Positions 1 to 7,323 of a stretch of 64,000 nucleotides of DNA are shown here, piece after piece. The stretch lies in NCBI RefSeq assembly GCF_025336525.1, contig NZ_JAOCZP010000002.1, positions 186,001 to 250,000 on the forward strand, written 5' to 3'. The notes under the pieces were generated by a model. It saw only the letters and a program-made list of their open reading frames with translations. It made no database searches and had not been told where the DNA came from. The position numbers and the translations under genes are program-made. Within the stretch, counting starts at the first letter, position 1; the number at the start of each line of letters is the position of its first letter. The stretch is from Chelativorans salis (GTDB lineage: Bacteria > Pseudomonadota > Alphaproteobacteria > Rhizobiales > Rhizobiaceae).

Positions 1-1
1 T

Positions 2-244
2 TCGGAGCTTCAGGGCGCGTTGCGCTCCGACGATAGCGACCGCCGTGAGGCGGCGAACATCATCCGCTCGCTGGTCACCGGAATTGAGATAATGCCAAAG
101 GAAGGCAGGGGACAGGTGGAGTTAAGAGTGCATGGCGCGCTCGCGGAGCTAATCAACCTACCAAATCGCAAATCGGGTGAGGCGCCCAGGACTGTATTGA
201 TGGTAGCGGAGGAGGGACTCGAACCCCCGACACAAGGATTATGA
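2..244 (+). CDS. Serine recombinase, C-terminal fragment (5' end outside window)
   Basis: The frame is open from the window edge to a TGA at 242-244, giving about 80 residues. The stretch IIRSLVTGIEIMPKEGRGQV followed by a VHGALAELINL-type segment resembles the extreme C-terminus of large serine recombinases (family knowledge). The last residues, AEEGLEPPTQGL, are simply the antisense translation of the neighbouring tRNA-Met gene. So the original end of the protein was probably replaced when the element integrated into the tRNA 3' end. The catalytic N-terminal half is not visible, so activity cannot be judged. A phage integrase of another type is less likely. Confidence 0.68.
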   Translation, partial: SELQGALRSDDSDRREAANIIRSLVTGIEIMPKEGRGQVELRVHGALAELINLPNRKSGEAPRTVLMVAEEGLEPPTQGL

Positions 245-277
245 TTCCTCTGCTCTAACCAACTGAGCTACTCCGCC
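201..277 (-). tRNA. tRNA-Met (anticodon CAT), CCA encoded
   Basis: Read on the minus strand this is a complete 77-nt cloverleaf. The acceptor 5' strand GGCGGAG pairs with CTCCGCT, the D-arm carries AGCTCAGTTGGTTAGAGC, the T-arm carries GGTTCGAGTCC, and the 3' CCA is encoded at 201-203. The anticodon stem GAGGA/TCCTT (one G-T pair) closes the seven-base loop ATCATAA, which puts CAT at positions 34-36. Elongator tRNA-Met is the natural reading. A lysidine-modified tRNA-Ile2 also has a CAT anticodon and is not formally excluded. The recombinase frame on the other strand stops inside this gene. Confidence 0.95.
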
Positions 278-506
278 GCAGGAGGTGCATGGGGCATCGC
301 CGGTGGGTGATGGGGCCAGGCACCTTCGAGGACGGGCGGATATAAGGTTGTGCGCGTGGCGGTGTCAAGCGGCTCGGCTATTTGCAAAGAAGCATTTCGT
401 CGGGGCGGCTGCGACCCTTCGTCGTGGCTCTCATCGGGGTCTGCGGGCTTGAGTTGCGGGGCCGGCGCCGATATGTGTCGGCAACGCCAAATCTTGTGAC
501 GATTAT

Positions 507-1460
507 ATGAAGCCGCGAATCGCAGTCCTTGGGTGCGGGTATTGGGGATCGAACCATATCCGCACGCTTAAGTCGCTCGACGTTCTCAGCGCCGTGTCGG
601 ATGCCAATCGGCCGCGAGCCGAGGGCTTCGCCAGCGAGCAGGACTGCCGCGTCGTCGATCCCGAAGACCTGTTCGACGACAAGGAAATCGATGCCGTGGT
701 GATGGCATTGCCGCCGCAGTTTCATGCCGACTACGCGATACAGGCTATCGCTGCCGGCAAGGACCTGCTGGTCGAAAAGCCGATCGCGCTCACCGTCGAG
801 GATGCCGAAAGGGCAGTGCAGGCCGCGCGCAAGGCGAAACGTGTCTACATGGTCGGCCACGTGCTGCGCTTTCACCCTGCCTTCGAGACGCTGAAATCAC
901 TTATCGATGCCGGTGAACTCGGCGAGGTGCGCTACATTCACTCGCACCGCCTGGGGCTTGGGAAATTCCACACTGAGAATGATGCGCTGTGGGATCTGGC
1001 GCCGCACGATCTCTCCATGATCCTGGCGATCACCGGTGCCGCGCCGATCGAGGTGCGGGGTGAGGGGGCGGCGCTGCTCGATCATTTGAGCGACTTTGCG
1101 CATCTGCACATGCTTTTTGAAAACGGGCTGAGGAGCCACCTCTTCGCCTCGCGCCTCAACCCCTATCGCGAGCGGCGGTTGACGGTGGTCGGTACCAAGG
1201 CGATGGCCGTGTTCGACGATGTCGAGCCGTGGGGGCGCAAGCTCGCCGTCTATCGCCACGCCGTGTGGCAGGACAGCGGCCAGTGGGCCTTCACCACCAA
1301 CGAGCCGACTTATGTGCCGGTCGAGGAGGGCATGCCGCTGACGCGTGAGCTCGAGCATTTCATCGACTGCATCGAGACGCGCAGCGAGCCACGCACCACT
1401 GGCGAGGAAGCAATCGAGGTGTTGCGCATCCTCACCGCCGGCACTGTGTCGCACTACTGA
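507..1460 (+). CDS. Gfo/Idh/MocA family NAD(P)-dependent oxidoreductase
   Basis: 317 aa, the usual size for the family. The N-terminal Rossmann domain begins VLGCGYWGSNH (dinucleotide-binding Gly motif) and includes the EKPIAL motif at about residues 91-96. The C-terminal half has the substrate domain with DLAPHDLSM, whose His is the expected catalytic residue. The nearest well-known relatives act on sugar nucleotides or amino sugars (WlbA-type 3-dehydrogenases), but no polysaccharide genes lie beside it, so the substrate is not assigned. It stands alone between a tRNA-Met and the convergent mnmA. The 278-506 stretch upstream holds no recognisable gene. Confidence 0.85.
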   Translation: MKPRIAVLGCGYWGSNHIRTLKSLDVLSAVSDANRPRAEGFASEQDCRVVDPEDLFDDKEIDAVVMALPPQFHADYAIQAIAAGKDLLVEKPIALTVEDAERAVQAARKAKRVYMVGHVLRFHPAFETLKSLIDAGELGEVRYIHSHRLGLGKFHTENDALWDLAPHDLSMILAITGAAPIEVRGEGAALLDHLSDFAHLHMLFENGLRSHLFASRLNPYRERRLTVVGTKAMAVFDDVEPWGRKLAVYRHAVWQDSGQWAFTTNEPTYVPVEEGMPLTRELEHFIDCIETRSEPRTTGEEAIEVLRILTAGTVSHY

Positions 1461-1568
1461 AGGCACTTCCACCGGCCGCTGAAGTGTCAGCCATTCTCGG
1501 ATGAAGACACGGCGGGGCCCCGCGCGCGAGAGGCTGGGCGGGCAAGAGACGCTGAACCCGGACGGACC

Positions 1569-2744
1569 TCAGGCCGGCAGGTCTACCAGGCGCGCCAACT
1601 GTGCCTCCGCTTCGGCGCGCCGCTCCGAGCGCTCGATGAAGCCACCGCCGAAGACACGCGCTTCCTCTCCGTCATCGGAATAGAGCACACAGGCCTGGCC
1701 TGGCGCCACGCCGGCCTCGCCCTCATGCAACTCTACAAATGCGGTGCCGTCCCGGTGATGCAGCGTGGCGGGCGCCGGCGGGCGGGTGGAGCGCACCTTC
1801 GCGTAGAGATCCATGCCGTTCTCGGGGATGGCCTCCAGCGGCCGGTCGCCCAGCCAGTTCACCTGGCGCAGGGTGAGCCTACGCGTCTCCAGCGCCTCGC
1901 GCGGGCCGACCACGACGCGCGCTCGCTCGGCATCGAGATGCACGACGTAGAGCGGCTCGCCGGCGGCAATGCCGATGCCGCGGCGCTGGCCGATCGTGTA
2001 GCGCAGGATGCCCTCGTGCCGGCCGAGGACGCGGCCGTCGATGTGGACGATCTCACCGGGGCTGGCGGCCTCCGGCTTCAGCCGCGAAATGATGTCGGAA
2101 TACTTGCCGCGCGGGACGAAGCAAATGTCCTGGCTGTCCTGCTTGGCGGCAACCGACAAACCCAATCCCTTGGCTATTCTGCGCACCTCGGGCTTCGGAA
2201 GGCCGCCAAGGGGGAAGCGCAGGTAGTCGATCTGCTCCTGCGTGGTCGCGAAGAGGAAATAGCTCTGGTCGCGGTCGGCGTCGACCGGCCGGTAGAGCGC
2301 CCTGTGCGCGCCGTTGGCATTCGAGCGGATATAATGGCCGGTGGCGAGCGCGTCGGCGCCGAGCTCGCGGGCGGTCTCCAGAAGGTCGGAGAACTTCACC
2401 GTCTGATTGCAGGAAACGCAAGGGATGGGCGTCTCGCCGGATACATAGCTCTCGGCAAAAGGGTCGATGACGGCCTTGCGGAAGCGCTCCTCATAGTTGA
2501 GCACGTAGTGGGCGATGCCCAGCGTCTCGGCGACACGGCGCGCGTCGTCGATATCCTGGCCGGCGCAGCAGGAGCCAGGTCGGTGGGCGGCCGCCCCGTG
2601 GTCGTAGAGCTGCAGCGTGATGCCGACCACCTCATAACCTTCCCTGGCCAGGATGCCGGCCACGACGGAAGAATCGACGCCGCCCGACATGGCGACGACG
2701 ACGCGCGTGTCCTTGGGCACTCCCGGCAGGTCGAGGCTGTTCAT
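1569..2744 (-). CDS. mnmA: tRNA-specific 2-thiouridylase MnmA
   Basis: 391 aa. It catalyses ATP-dependent 2-thiolation of U34 in tRNA-Lys, Glu and Gln in the cytoplasm. Visible signatures: the PP-loop [13 protein letters not shown] near residue 20, the first catalytic Cys in the [15 protein letters not shown] segment, and the [11 protein letters not shown] motif with the second catalytic Cys. The frame stays open upstream, but the ATG at 2744 gives the family-typical MNSLDLP start and a GGA/GAGAG-rich stretch precedes it; the extra 49 residues have no family counterpart. The N-terminus lies 243 bp from the divergent sciP, so the gap may hold both promoters. Confidence 0.95.
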   Translation of the reverse strand: MNSLDLPGVPKDTRVVVAMSGGVDSSVVAGILAREGYEVVGITLQLYDHGAAAHRPGSCCAGQDIDDARRVAETLGIAHYVLNYEERFRKAVIDPFAESYVSGETPIPCVSCNQTVKFSDLLETARELGADALATGHYIRSNANGAHRALYRPVDADRDQSYFLFATTQEQIDYLRFPLGGLPKPEVRRIAKGLGLSVAAKQDSQDICFVPRGKYSDIISRLKPEAASPGEIVHIDGRVLGRHEGILRYTIGQRRGIGIAAGEPLYVVHLDAERARVVVGPREALETRRLTLRQVNWLGDRPLEAIPENGMDLYAKVRSTRPPAPATLHHRDGTAFVELHEGEAGVAPGQACVLYSDDGEEARVFGGGFIERSERRAEAEAQLARLVDLPA

Positions 2745-2853
2745 CGCTCTCAATTCCGTTCCTGATCGCAAGCTACATGGCTCAGCTACATGGCAATGCG
2801 GCGCGGCCGGGTCAAGATGGCCGCCATGCCGCATCGATGCATCGTCGGCATTC

Positions 2854-2933
2854 GAATCAAAACCCGAGCAAATCCCTAACGTCGGATTCACTTGTATTAC
2901 GCTACTCTTACCACGCGTTTAGGCAATTCTTAA
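2854..2933 (+). promoter_or_regulatory. Putative CcrM/CtrA-controlled promoter region of sciP
   Basis: Two GANTC sites (GAATC 2854-2858, GATTC 2885-2889), the CcrM methylation motif of alphaproteobacteria, precede a near-consensus CtrA box, TTAG-N7-TTAA, at 2919-2933 (consensus TTAA-N7-TTAA). The box ends 54 bp before the sciP ATG. In Caulobacter sciP is activated by CtrA, so the site is where it would be expected. Binding is inferred, not shown. Confidence 0.55.
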
Positions 2934-2987
2934 AGCTGCGGCGATATCGTCGCAATGATTGGGTCTTGGTTCAGTGTAGAGAGTACG

Positions 2988-3263
2988 ATGACCGATCTGG
3001 TGCGACCGCGCGTGAAATATGTGATTGGGCCTGACGGCAGCCCGCTAACGATAGCCGACCTGCCGCCGTCCAACACGCGCCGCTGGGTCATCCGCCGCAA
3101 GGCGGAGGTGGTGGCTGCTGTGCGCGGCGGACTGTTGAGCCTGGAAGAGGCTTGCCAGCGCTACCGTCTGACGGTGGAGGAGTTCCTGTCCTGGCAGGCC
3201 TCCATCGACGAATACGGCCTGCAGGGCCTGCGCACGACCCGCATCCAGCAGTACCGCCACTGA
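2988..3263 (+). CDS. sciP: SciP, CtrA inhibitory protein (DUF1153)
   Basis: 91 aa, the normal length for this alphaproteobacterial family. SciP is a small helix-turn-helix protein that binds CtrA and/or its target promoters and blocks CtrA-driven transcription in early G1. The conserved N-terminal YVIGPDGSPLTIADLPP and NTRRWVIRRKAEVV segments, then the HTH-like SLEEACQRYRLTVEEFLSW, are all present. The frame extends upstream to 2955, but the ATG at 2988 matches the family start. It lies about 1.5 kb from ctrA with a fliJ-like gene between, an arrangement seen in other rhizobia. A CtrA-type box lies upstream. Confidence 0.93.
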   Translation: MTDLVRPRVKYVIGPDGSPLTIADLPPSNTRRWVIRRKAEVVAAVRGGLLSLEEACQRYRLTVEEFLSWQASIDEYGLQGLRTTRIQQYRH

Positions 3264-3647
3264 CCGGGTGGTGAAAACACAGGGCGGCGGTAGGCAATCC
3301 AGCCTCGCCACAAAACGGATGTCCAATGAAGCCTCGCCCACCGGGCCGGCAGTCGGCCGCTCAATGGTGTGAGCGCAGATTGATCTTGGGATCCTTTCCT
3401 CTGCTTCTCCTGTAAGGCGGCGCTCCGTTTCAGGTTGAAACGGCGTACAAGGCCGTTGTTCCCTTGTTGGAGGGGAGCGGTGTCGGCGATCTTCAGCTTG
3501 AAGACGGTTTGGATGCCGCGTTTTTGCGTATCGGCGTGTGCTTTGCATTGATCGGCTGCCGCTAGGGCAGGGCGGCTTTCTATTGTATTGGCAGAATCGG
3601 CGAAAGCCTGCCGCTAGCCGACGCGGCCCTGACCGCCGGTGACTACC
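3264..3647. other. Intergenic stretch without a recognisable gene
   Basis: This 384-bp gap between sciP and the convergent fliJ-like gene has only short open frames that resemble no family I know. It contains a perfect 7-bp inverted repeat (CGTTTCA - GGT - TGAAACG, 3426-3442) without a following T-run, so it is not a clear terminator. The sequence may be a gene relic, but nothing identifies the source. Confidence 0.4.
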
Positions 3648-4019
3648 TCAACCTGTCAGCGCGTGCGCGCCCTCGTCGCCGCGCTGTTTGCCGTCGCGCG
3701 ATTCCAGCGCCTCGGCTTTTCTGAGCTCGACTTCGGCCTCGACCAGCTCATCCTCGGCCTGCTCCTTCTGCTGAGCGAGATCGGCCTGGGACGTGCGCAG
3801 GTTGTCGCGGCGCAACCGTGCCGCTTTGGCGAAAGTGGGGTAGGCGAAGTGGTTCTGATCGGTGATGCCAGCCTTGGCCTCCTCGGCGGCAACCTGTGCC
3901 TCCAGTTCATCGGCCATGCGGTTGAACTCGGCGATCATTGTGTCGAGCTGGGCGATACGGCGGCGTTTTTCGTTCACCTGAAACTGCTTCAGCCGGACGA
4001 GGTTTGTGCGTGACTTCAT
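3648..4019 (-). CDS. fliJ: FliJ-like flagellar export chaperone/stalk protein
   Basis: 123 aa, highly charged and almost wholly alpha-helical coiled coil, starting MKSRTNLVRLKQFQVNEKRR. FliJ is a general component of the flagellar type III export apparatus that works with the FliI ATPase. The N-terminal pattern and the position next to ctrA match the rhizobial fliJ-type protein. The ATG at 4019 has a GGAG just upstream; an in-frame ATG 15 codons earlier gives an unlikely N-terminus. No fliI or other flagellar gene is visible here, so this copy is detached from the main flagellar cluster. Divergent from ctrA. Confidence 0.75.
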   Translation of the reverse strand: MKSRTNLVRLKQFQVNEKRRRIAQLDTMIAEFNRMADELEAQVAAEEAKAGITDQNHFAYPTFAKAARLRRDNLRTSQADLAQQKEQAEDELVEAEVELRKAEALESRDGKQRGDEGAHALTG

Positions 4020-4296
4020 CTCCAGACTCCCAGAAAACGCGGCCCCATACTGCAAATCCGTCACCGGCCAACGTCGTGTTGTTTGTGCCCTTCAGCCTCG
4101 ATCCCGCCAATCTTGGAAAACAAAACCCTAAGAATCGTGGCCGACGGTAACCATTCGTTTACGGGCATTGTTAATCATAAGGGACAGGACTTAAGGCGCG
4201 GTAAAGACGCGCACGGGATTGGAGGTTCATCGCCCCGCTTTCCGGGCTCCGCATTCGATATGAGAGGGCTGCTGGAGCAAGGAAAAGGGCGGGCGC

Positions 4297-4404
4297 GATT
4301 CCGTATGTGGATTCAATAGCGTGACTGGGAAAGCTGAAAGGCGATCTTAGCGCTTGCAAGGACGAATCAGATTTTGTTAACCATTAACTGGCAGCTTCCG
4401 ATTC
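4297..4404 (+). promoter_or_regulatory. ctrA upstream control region with GANTC and CtrA-type sites
   Basis: Four GANTC sites lie within 108 bp: 4297-4301, 4310-4314, 4364-4368 and 4400-4404. TTAACCATTAAC at 4377-4388 contains TTAACCAT, the half-site known from autoregulated ctrA promoters, plus a second TTAA. In Caulobacter, methylation state at a GANTC site in ctrA P1 times ctrA expression. The whole 4020-4471 gap between fliJ and ctrA has no gene. Confidence 0.6.
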
Positions 4405-4471
4405 AGGGCATCATTGCTGCGGTGTCCGGATGCCTGCCAGACCCGGTTCGGCGGCGGAAAGGGGACAGGAA

Positions 4472-5167
4472 ATGCGCGTTCTGCTGATTGAAGACGATAG
4501 TGCGACAGCACAAAGCATCGAATTGATGCTGAAATCGGAAAGCTTTAACGTTTATACGACCGACCTTGGCGAGGAGGGGGTCGATCTCGGTAAGCTTTAC
4601 GACTACGACATTATCCTTCTTGATCTCAATCTCCCGGACATGTCGGGCTACGAAGTGCTCAGGACGCTGCGCCTTTCCAAGGTCAAGACGCCGATCCTCA
4701 TCCTGTCGGGCATGGCCGGCATCGAGGACAAGGTGAGGGGGCTCGGCTTCGGTGCCGACGATTACATGACCAAGCCCTTCCACAAGGACGAGCTGGTTGC
4801 CCGCATCCACGCCATCGTGCGCCGCTCCAAGGGGCATGCCCAATCGATCATCACCACCGGAGACCTGGTGGTGAACCTGGACGCCAAGACCGTCGAGGTG
4901 GCCGGCCAGCGCGTGCATCTGACGGGCAAGGAATACCAGATGCTGGAGCTGCTTTCCCTGCGGAAGGGCACCACGCTGACCAAGGAAATGTTCCTCAACC
5001 ATCTCTATGGCGGCATGGACGAGCCGGAACTGAAGATCATCGACGTCTTCATCTGCAAGCTGCGCAAGAAGCTGGATACCGCGTCCGGCGGCCAGAACTA
5101 CATCGAGACAGTGTGGGGCCGCGGCTATGTGCTGCGCGAGCCCGAGGAAATCCGCGAAAGTGCCTGA
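4472..5167 (+). CDS. ctrA: Cell-cycle master response regulator CtrA
   Basis: 231 aa OmpR/PhoB-type regulator. The receiver domain (residues 1-120) has the acidic pair ED7-D8-D9, phosphoacceptor D51 in LLDLNLPDM and the conserved Lys in MTKPFHKDE. The winged-helix domain includes [20 protein letters not shown] and ends with the [11 protein letters not shown] wing. CtrA controls DNA replication initiation, division and flagellar genes in alphaproteobacteria and receives phosphate from ChpT, encoded 0.5 kb downstream on the other strand. The ATG at 4472 with an upstream GGGGACAGGAA is preferred to one 14 codons earlier. The C-terminus is ESA, close to the AA-ending proteolysis tag known in Caulobacter. 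Confidence 0.97.
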   Translation: MRVLLIEDDSATAQSIELMLKSESFNVYTTDLGEEGVDLGKLYDYDIILLDLNLPDMSGYEVLRTLRLSKVKTPILILSGMAGIEDKVRGLGFGADDYMTKPFHKDELVARIHAIVRRSKGHAQSIITTGDLVVNLDAKTVEVAGQRVHLTGKEYQMLELLSLRKGTTLTKEMFLNHLYGGMDEPELKIIDVFICKLRKKLDTASGGQNYIETVWGRGYVLREPEEIRESA

Positions 5168-5191
5168 ATGGCGACGCGCAGCCCCGAAAAG

Positions 5192-5214
5192 ACCCGGCCT
5201 AGGCCGGGTTTTTT
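5192..5214 (+). terminator. Intrinsic terminator after ctrA
   Basis: Perfect 8-bp stem ACCCGGCC / GGCCGGGT around a TA centre, followed directly by a six-T run. It starts 25 bp after the ctrA stop. Because the convergent receiver gene ends at 5244, the structure may also limit read-through between the two genes. Confidence 0.88.
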
Positions 5215-5243
5215 GTTGCCGGGTTTTCAGAAACCAGCTGAAC

Positions 5244-5612
5244 TCACGCCGCAACGTCGAATTCGCGGAAGCTCTCCAGAAGCTGCTCGCGGGTGAAAGG
5301 TTTTAGGATAAAACCTCTGGCGCCCGCCCGCTTGGCGCGCATGATGCGGCCGACGTCGAACTGGCAGATGCACAAAACGATATGCGGCTTGGCCTCGGGA
5401 TCGATTGCCACAAGCCGCCGGATGAGATCGGCCGAATCCATGTCGGGCAGAAGGCCGTCGACAATCACAATTTCCGGCATCTCATGCCGGCAGATGTCGA
5501 TCGCCTCGTTGGCGGTAGAAGCTTCCCCGACCAGCATGTCGGGACCGGCAAGAATGCGCTTGGCGACCTTGCGGATTACGCTCGAGTCGTCGACGATCAA
5601 ACAGCGCTTCAT
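5244..5612 (-). CDS. Single-domain response regulator (orphan receiver)
   Basis: 122 aa receiver with no output domain. It has the acidic pair D8-D9 in LIVDDSS, phosphoacceptor D52 in IVDGLLPDM, and the Lys in ILKPFTREQL. It lies between ctrA and chpT and is transcribed with the chpT orientation, 99 bp downstream of it. By context it could be a phosphate sink or alternative ChpT target. The sequence does not look like canonical CpdR or DivK, so neither name is used. The 99-bp gap has two GGTAAATT copies (5675-5682, 5699-5706), so it may have its own promoter. Confidence 0.88.
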   Translation of the reverse strand: MKRCLIVDDSSVIRKVAKRILAGPDMLVGEASTANEAIDICRHEMPEIVIVDGLLPDMDSADLIRRLVAIDPEAKPHIVLCICQFDVGRIMRAKRAGARGFILKPFTREQLLESFREFDVAA

Positions 5613-5711
5613 GCTTCCGCTCCCTTCACAACCGGCTGCCGCCGCAATTGCCGGAGCGTATGGTAACGAAGTCTGGTAAATTCACCGCAAACGGGCTTGG
5701 TAAATTGTTCG

Positions 5712-6341
5712 CTAATTTGCGGTCAGCACAATCTCTTCGGCGGACGCGTGGATGGAGACGGTCATGCCGGTCTCGCGGGCGAGCAGCAGCGTATAATAGT
5801 ACTGCACACTATGCGCATCGATTGGTTCCTCGGGCGGCTGGTTCGAGTGCAGTTCGAGGAATTTTGGCGGCACACGCATCATGGGTCCGTGTGCGGCGAC
5901 GGTGAATTTCGGCGCCGTCTCGATATCCACGAGCCGCACCGTCAGCTTACCACCACGCGGAATGGCCGTGTTCGCCACCAGGATCAGGTTCAGGAGCAGC
6001 TTGACCTTGTTCTTGGGTAAAAGCGCCCGGCCGCCGATCCACTCCAGCTCCGGCTTTTCATTGTGGATGAAAGCCGTGGCGACGGTCTGTGCATCGCCGG
6101 TGTCGATCTGCATGCCCGCCGAACCCGCCGCGCCGAAGGCGATGCGGGCGAACTGCAGCCGTGCAGAGGCATTGCGGGCGCTGGCGCGGATGAGTTGCAT
6201 CGCATCCTCGTCCGCACCCCCCTCGTCGAGAAGCTCCAGGCCGTTGCTGATCGCCCCCACCGGCGAGATGATGTCGTGGCACACGCGGCTGCACAGTAGC
6301 GCAGCCAGGTCGATTGCACTCAGCGAGAGAATATCATTCAT
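5712..6341 (-). CDS. chpT: Histidine phosphotransferase ChpT
   Basis: 209 aa. ChpT is the dimeric phosphotransfer protein that passes phosphate from CckA to CtrA and CpdR. The N-terminal helix contains SRVCHDIISPVGAISNGLEL, with H22 as the phosphorylated His. The C-terminal part is a degenerate GHKL/ATPase-like fold, where family members have lost ATP binding. The start at 6341 gives the typical MNDILSLSAIDLAALLCSRV opening and has GGGGA upstream; an earlier ATG (6398) adds an atypical leader. Its position close to ctrA and sciP supports the assignment. Confidence 0.93.
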   Translation of the reverse strand: MNDILSLSAIDLAALLCSRVCHDIISPVGAISNGLELLDEGGADEDAMQLIRASARNASARLQFARIAFGAAGSAGMQIDTGDAQTVATAFIHNEKPELEWIGGRALLPKNKVKLLLNLILVANTAIPRGGKLTVRLVDIETAPKFTVAAHGPMMRVPPKFLELHSNQPPEEPIDAHSVQYYYTLLLARETGMTVSIHASAEEIVLTAN

Positions 6342-6634
6342 CTTTGAACCGTCCCCAGTCAAAATCCTCAATCCTCTAGCGGGCGAAACCGGCCGCATGC
6401 CTGCGAATCGCCATATCGATAAGCGCGACTGTCGTTACACATCGCGGGCTGGCCGGCAACAAACCGCGGCCATATTCGGCGCGGCGCGGCTCCTGAAAAG
6501 GTATCATGACGGCGCCGTTTGGCGCAGGCTTAATGGTTGAAAAAGGATTACGGATTACCTTTCAATTTTCGTAAGAGGCAGCCGAGCCACAACGCGGCTC
6601 ACGCTGCCGCCGCTTTGCAATGGAGATGAAACCA

Positions 6635-7222
6635 ATGCTGACCAGCCTCTTTAGCCGCGCCAAGGCGCGCCTTGCCATCGTGGCGCTGGCGATGCTGGGC
6701 GCGGCGATCCTCTTGCCCGCGCCCTCCGCTCACGCCCAGAACGGCTATACGATGGACGAGATCGTCGATGCGGGAAGCAACTTCTTCGGCACCACCACCG
6801 GCGGCCTGGCGTCGGTGGTGGAAAAGATCTTTTCCACCTACGGGCTGCCCAACGGCTACGTGCTGGGCGAGGAAGGATCCGGCGCCCTCATCGGCGGCCT
6901 CACCTATGGCGAGGGAACGCTCTACACCAAAAATGCCGGCGACCATCCAACCTATTGGCAAGGGCCGTCCATCGGTTGGGACTTCGGTGGCCAGGGCTCG
7001 CGCGTTATGGTCCTGGTCTACAATCTCAACGATGTGGGCGAACTCTACCGGCGCTATGCGGGCGTTGCCGGCTCCGCCTATCTCGTCGCCGGCCTAGGCT
7101 TCAACGTACTCAAGAACGGACCCGTGCTCATCGTGCCGATCCGCACCGGCGTCGGCGCCCGGTTGGGCGTCAATCTCGGTTATTTGAAAATGACCCAGCG
7201 GCCGACCTGGAACCCGTTCTAA
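6635..7222 (+). CDS. DUF1134 (YSC84-like) secreted protein
   Basis: 195 aa with a clear signal peptide: basic MLTSLFSRAKAR, a hydrophobic core, and cleavage after AHA near residue 34. The mature part has the Gly-rich pattern of DUF1134 (EGSGALIGGLTYGEGTLY, GPSIGWDFGGQGSR, LNDVGELYRRYAG), which is related to lipid-binding YSC84/SYLF domains. Function is unknown; a periplasmic or envelope role is inferred. Three closely spaced ATGs exist (6620, 6626, 6635). The last has GGAG at 6622-6625 with 9-nt spacing and is chosen. The 6342-6634 gap upstream has no gene. Confidence 0.85.
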   Translation: MLTSLFSRAKARLAIVALAMLGAAILLPAPSAHAQNGYTMDEIVDAGSNFFGTTTGGLASVVEKIFSTYGLPNGYVLGEEGSGALIGGLTYGEGTLYTKNAGDHPTYWQGPSIGWDFGGQGSRVMVLVYNLNDVGELYRRYAGVAGSAYLVAGLGFNVLKNGPVLIVPIRTGVGARLGVNLGYLKMTQRPTWNPF

Positions 7223-7241
7223 GGCGGAATAGCAGGCAAGT

Positions 7242-7272
7242 CGGCAAATCCGTCGGGGCACTGGATTTGCCG
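7242..7272 (+). other. Perfect 10-bp stem-loop downstream of the DUF1134 gene
   Basis: CGGCAAATCC (7242-7251) and GGATTTGCCG (7263-7272) form a perfect stem with an 11-nt loop, 19 bp after the stop codon. There is no T-run on either side, so it is at best a Rho-dependent or RNA-stabilising 3' structure and not a standard intrinsic terminator. Confidence 0.5.
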
Positions 7273-7323
7273 ATGTCCCCCATGGCACAGTAGCAGCCGA
7301 CAATCGCCGACGGACATGCCCCT

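Noticed and set aside
3426-3442. CGTTTCA-GGT-TGAAACG hairpin as a terminator after sciP
   Set aside because: No T-run and only a 7-bp stem; kept as an unexplained inverted repeat.
3045-3548. 167-codon minus-strand frame opposite sciP and the following gap
   Set aside because: Antisense of sciP at one end and no protein-like pattern at the other.
5684-5723. ACCGCAAA/TTTGCGGT inverted repeat at the end of chpT as a terminator
   Set aside because: The 24-bp loop is long, there is no T-run and it overlaps the chpT stop region; it could equally be part of the receiver promoter.
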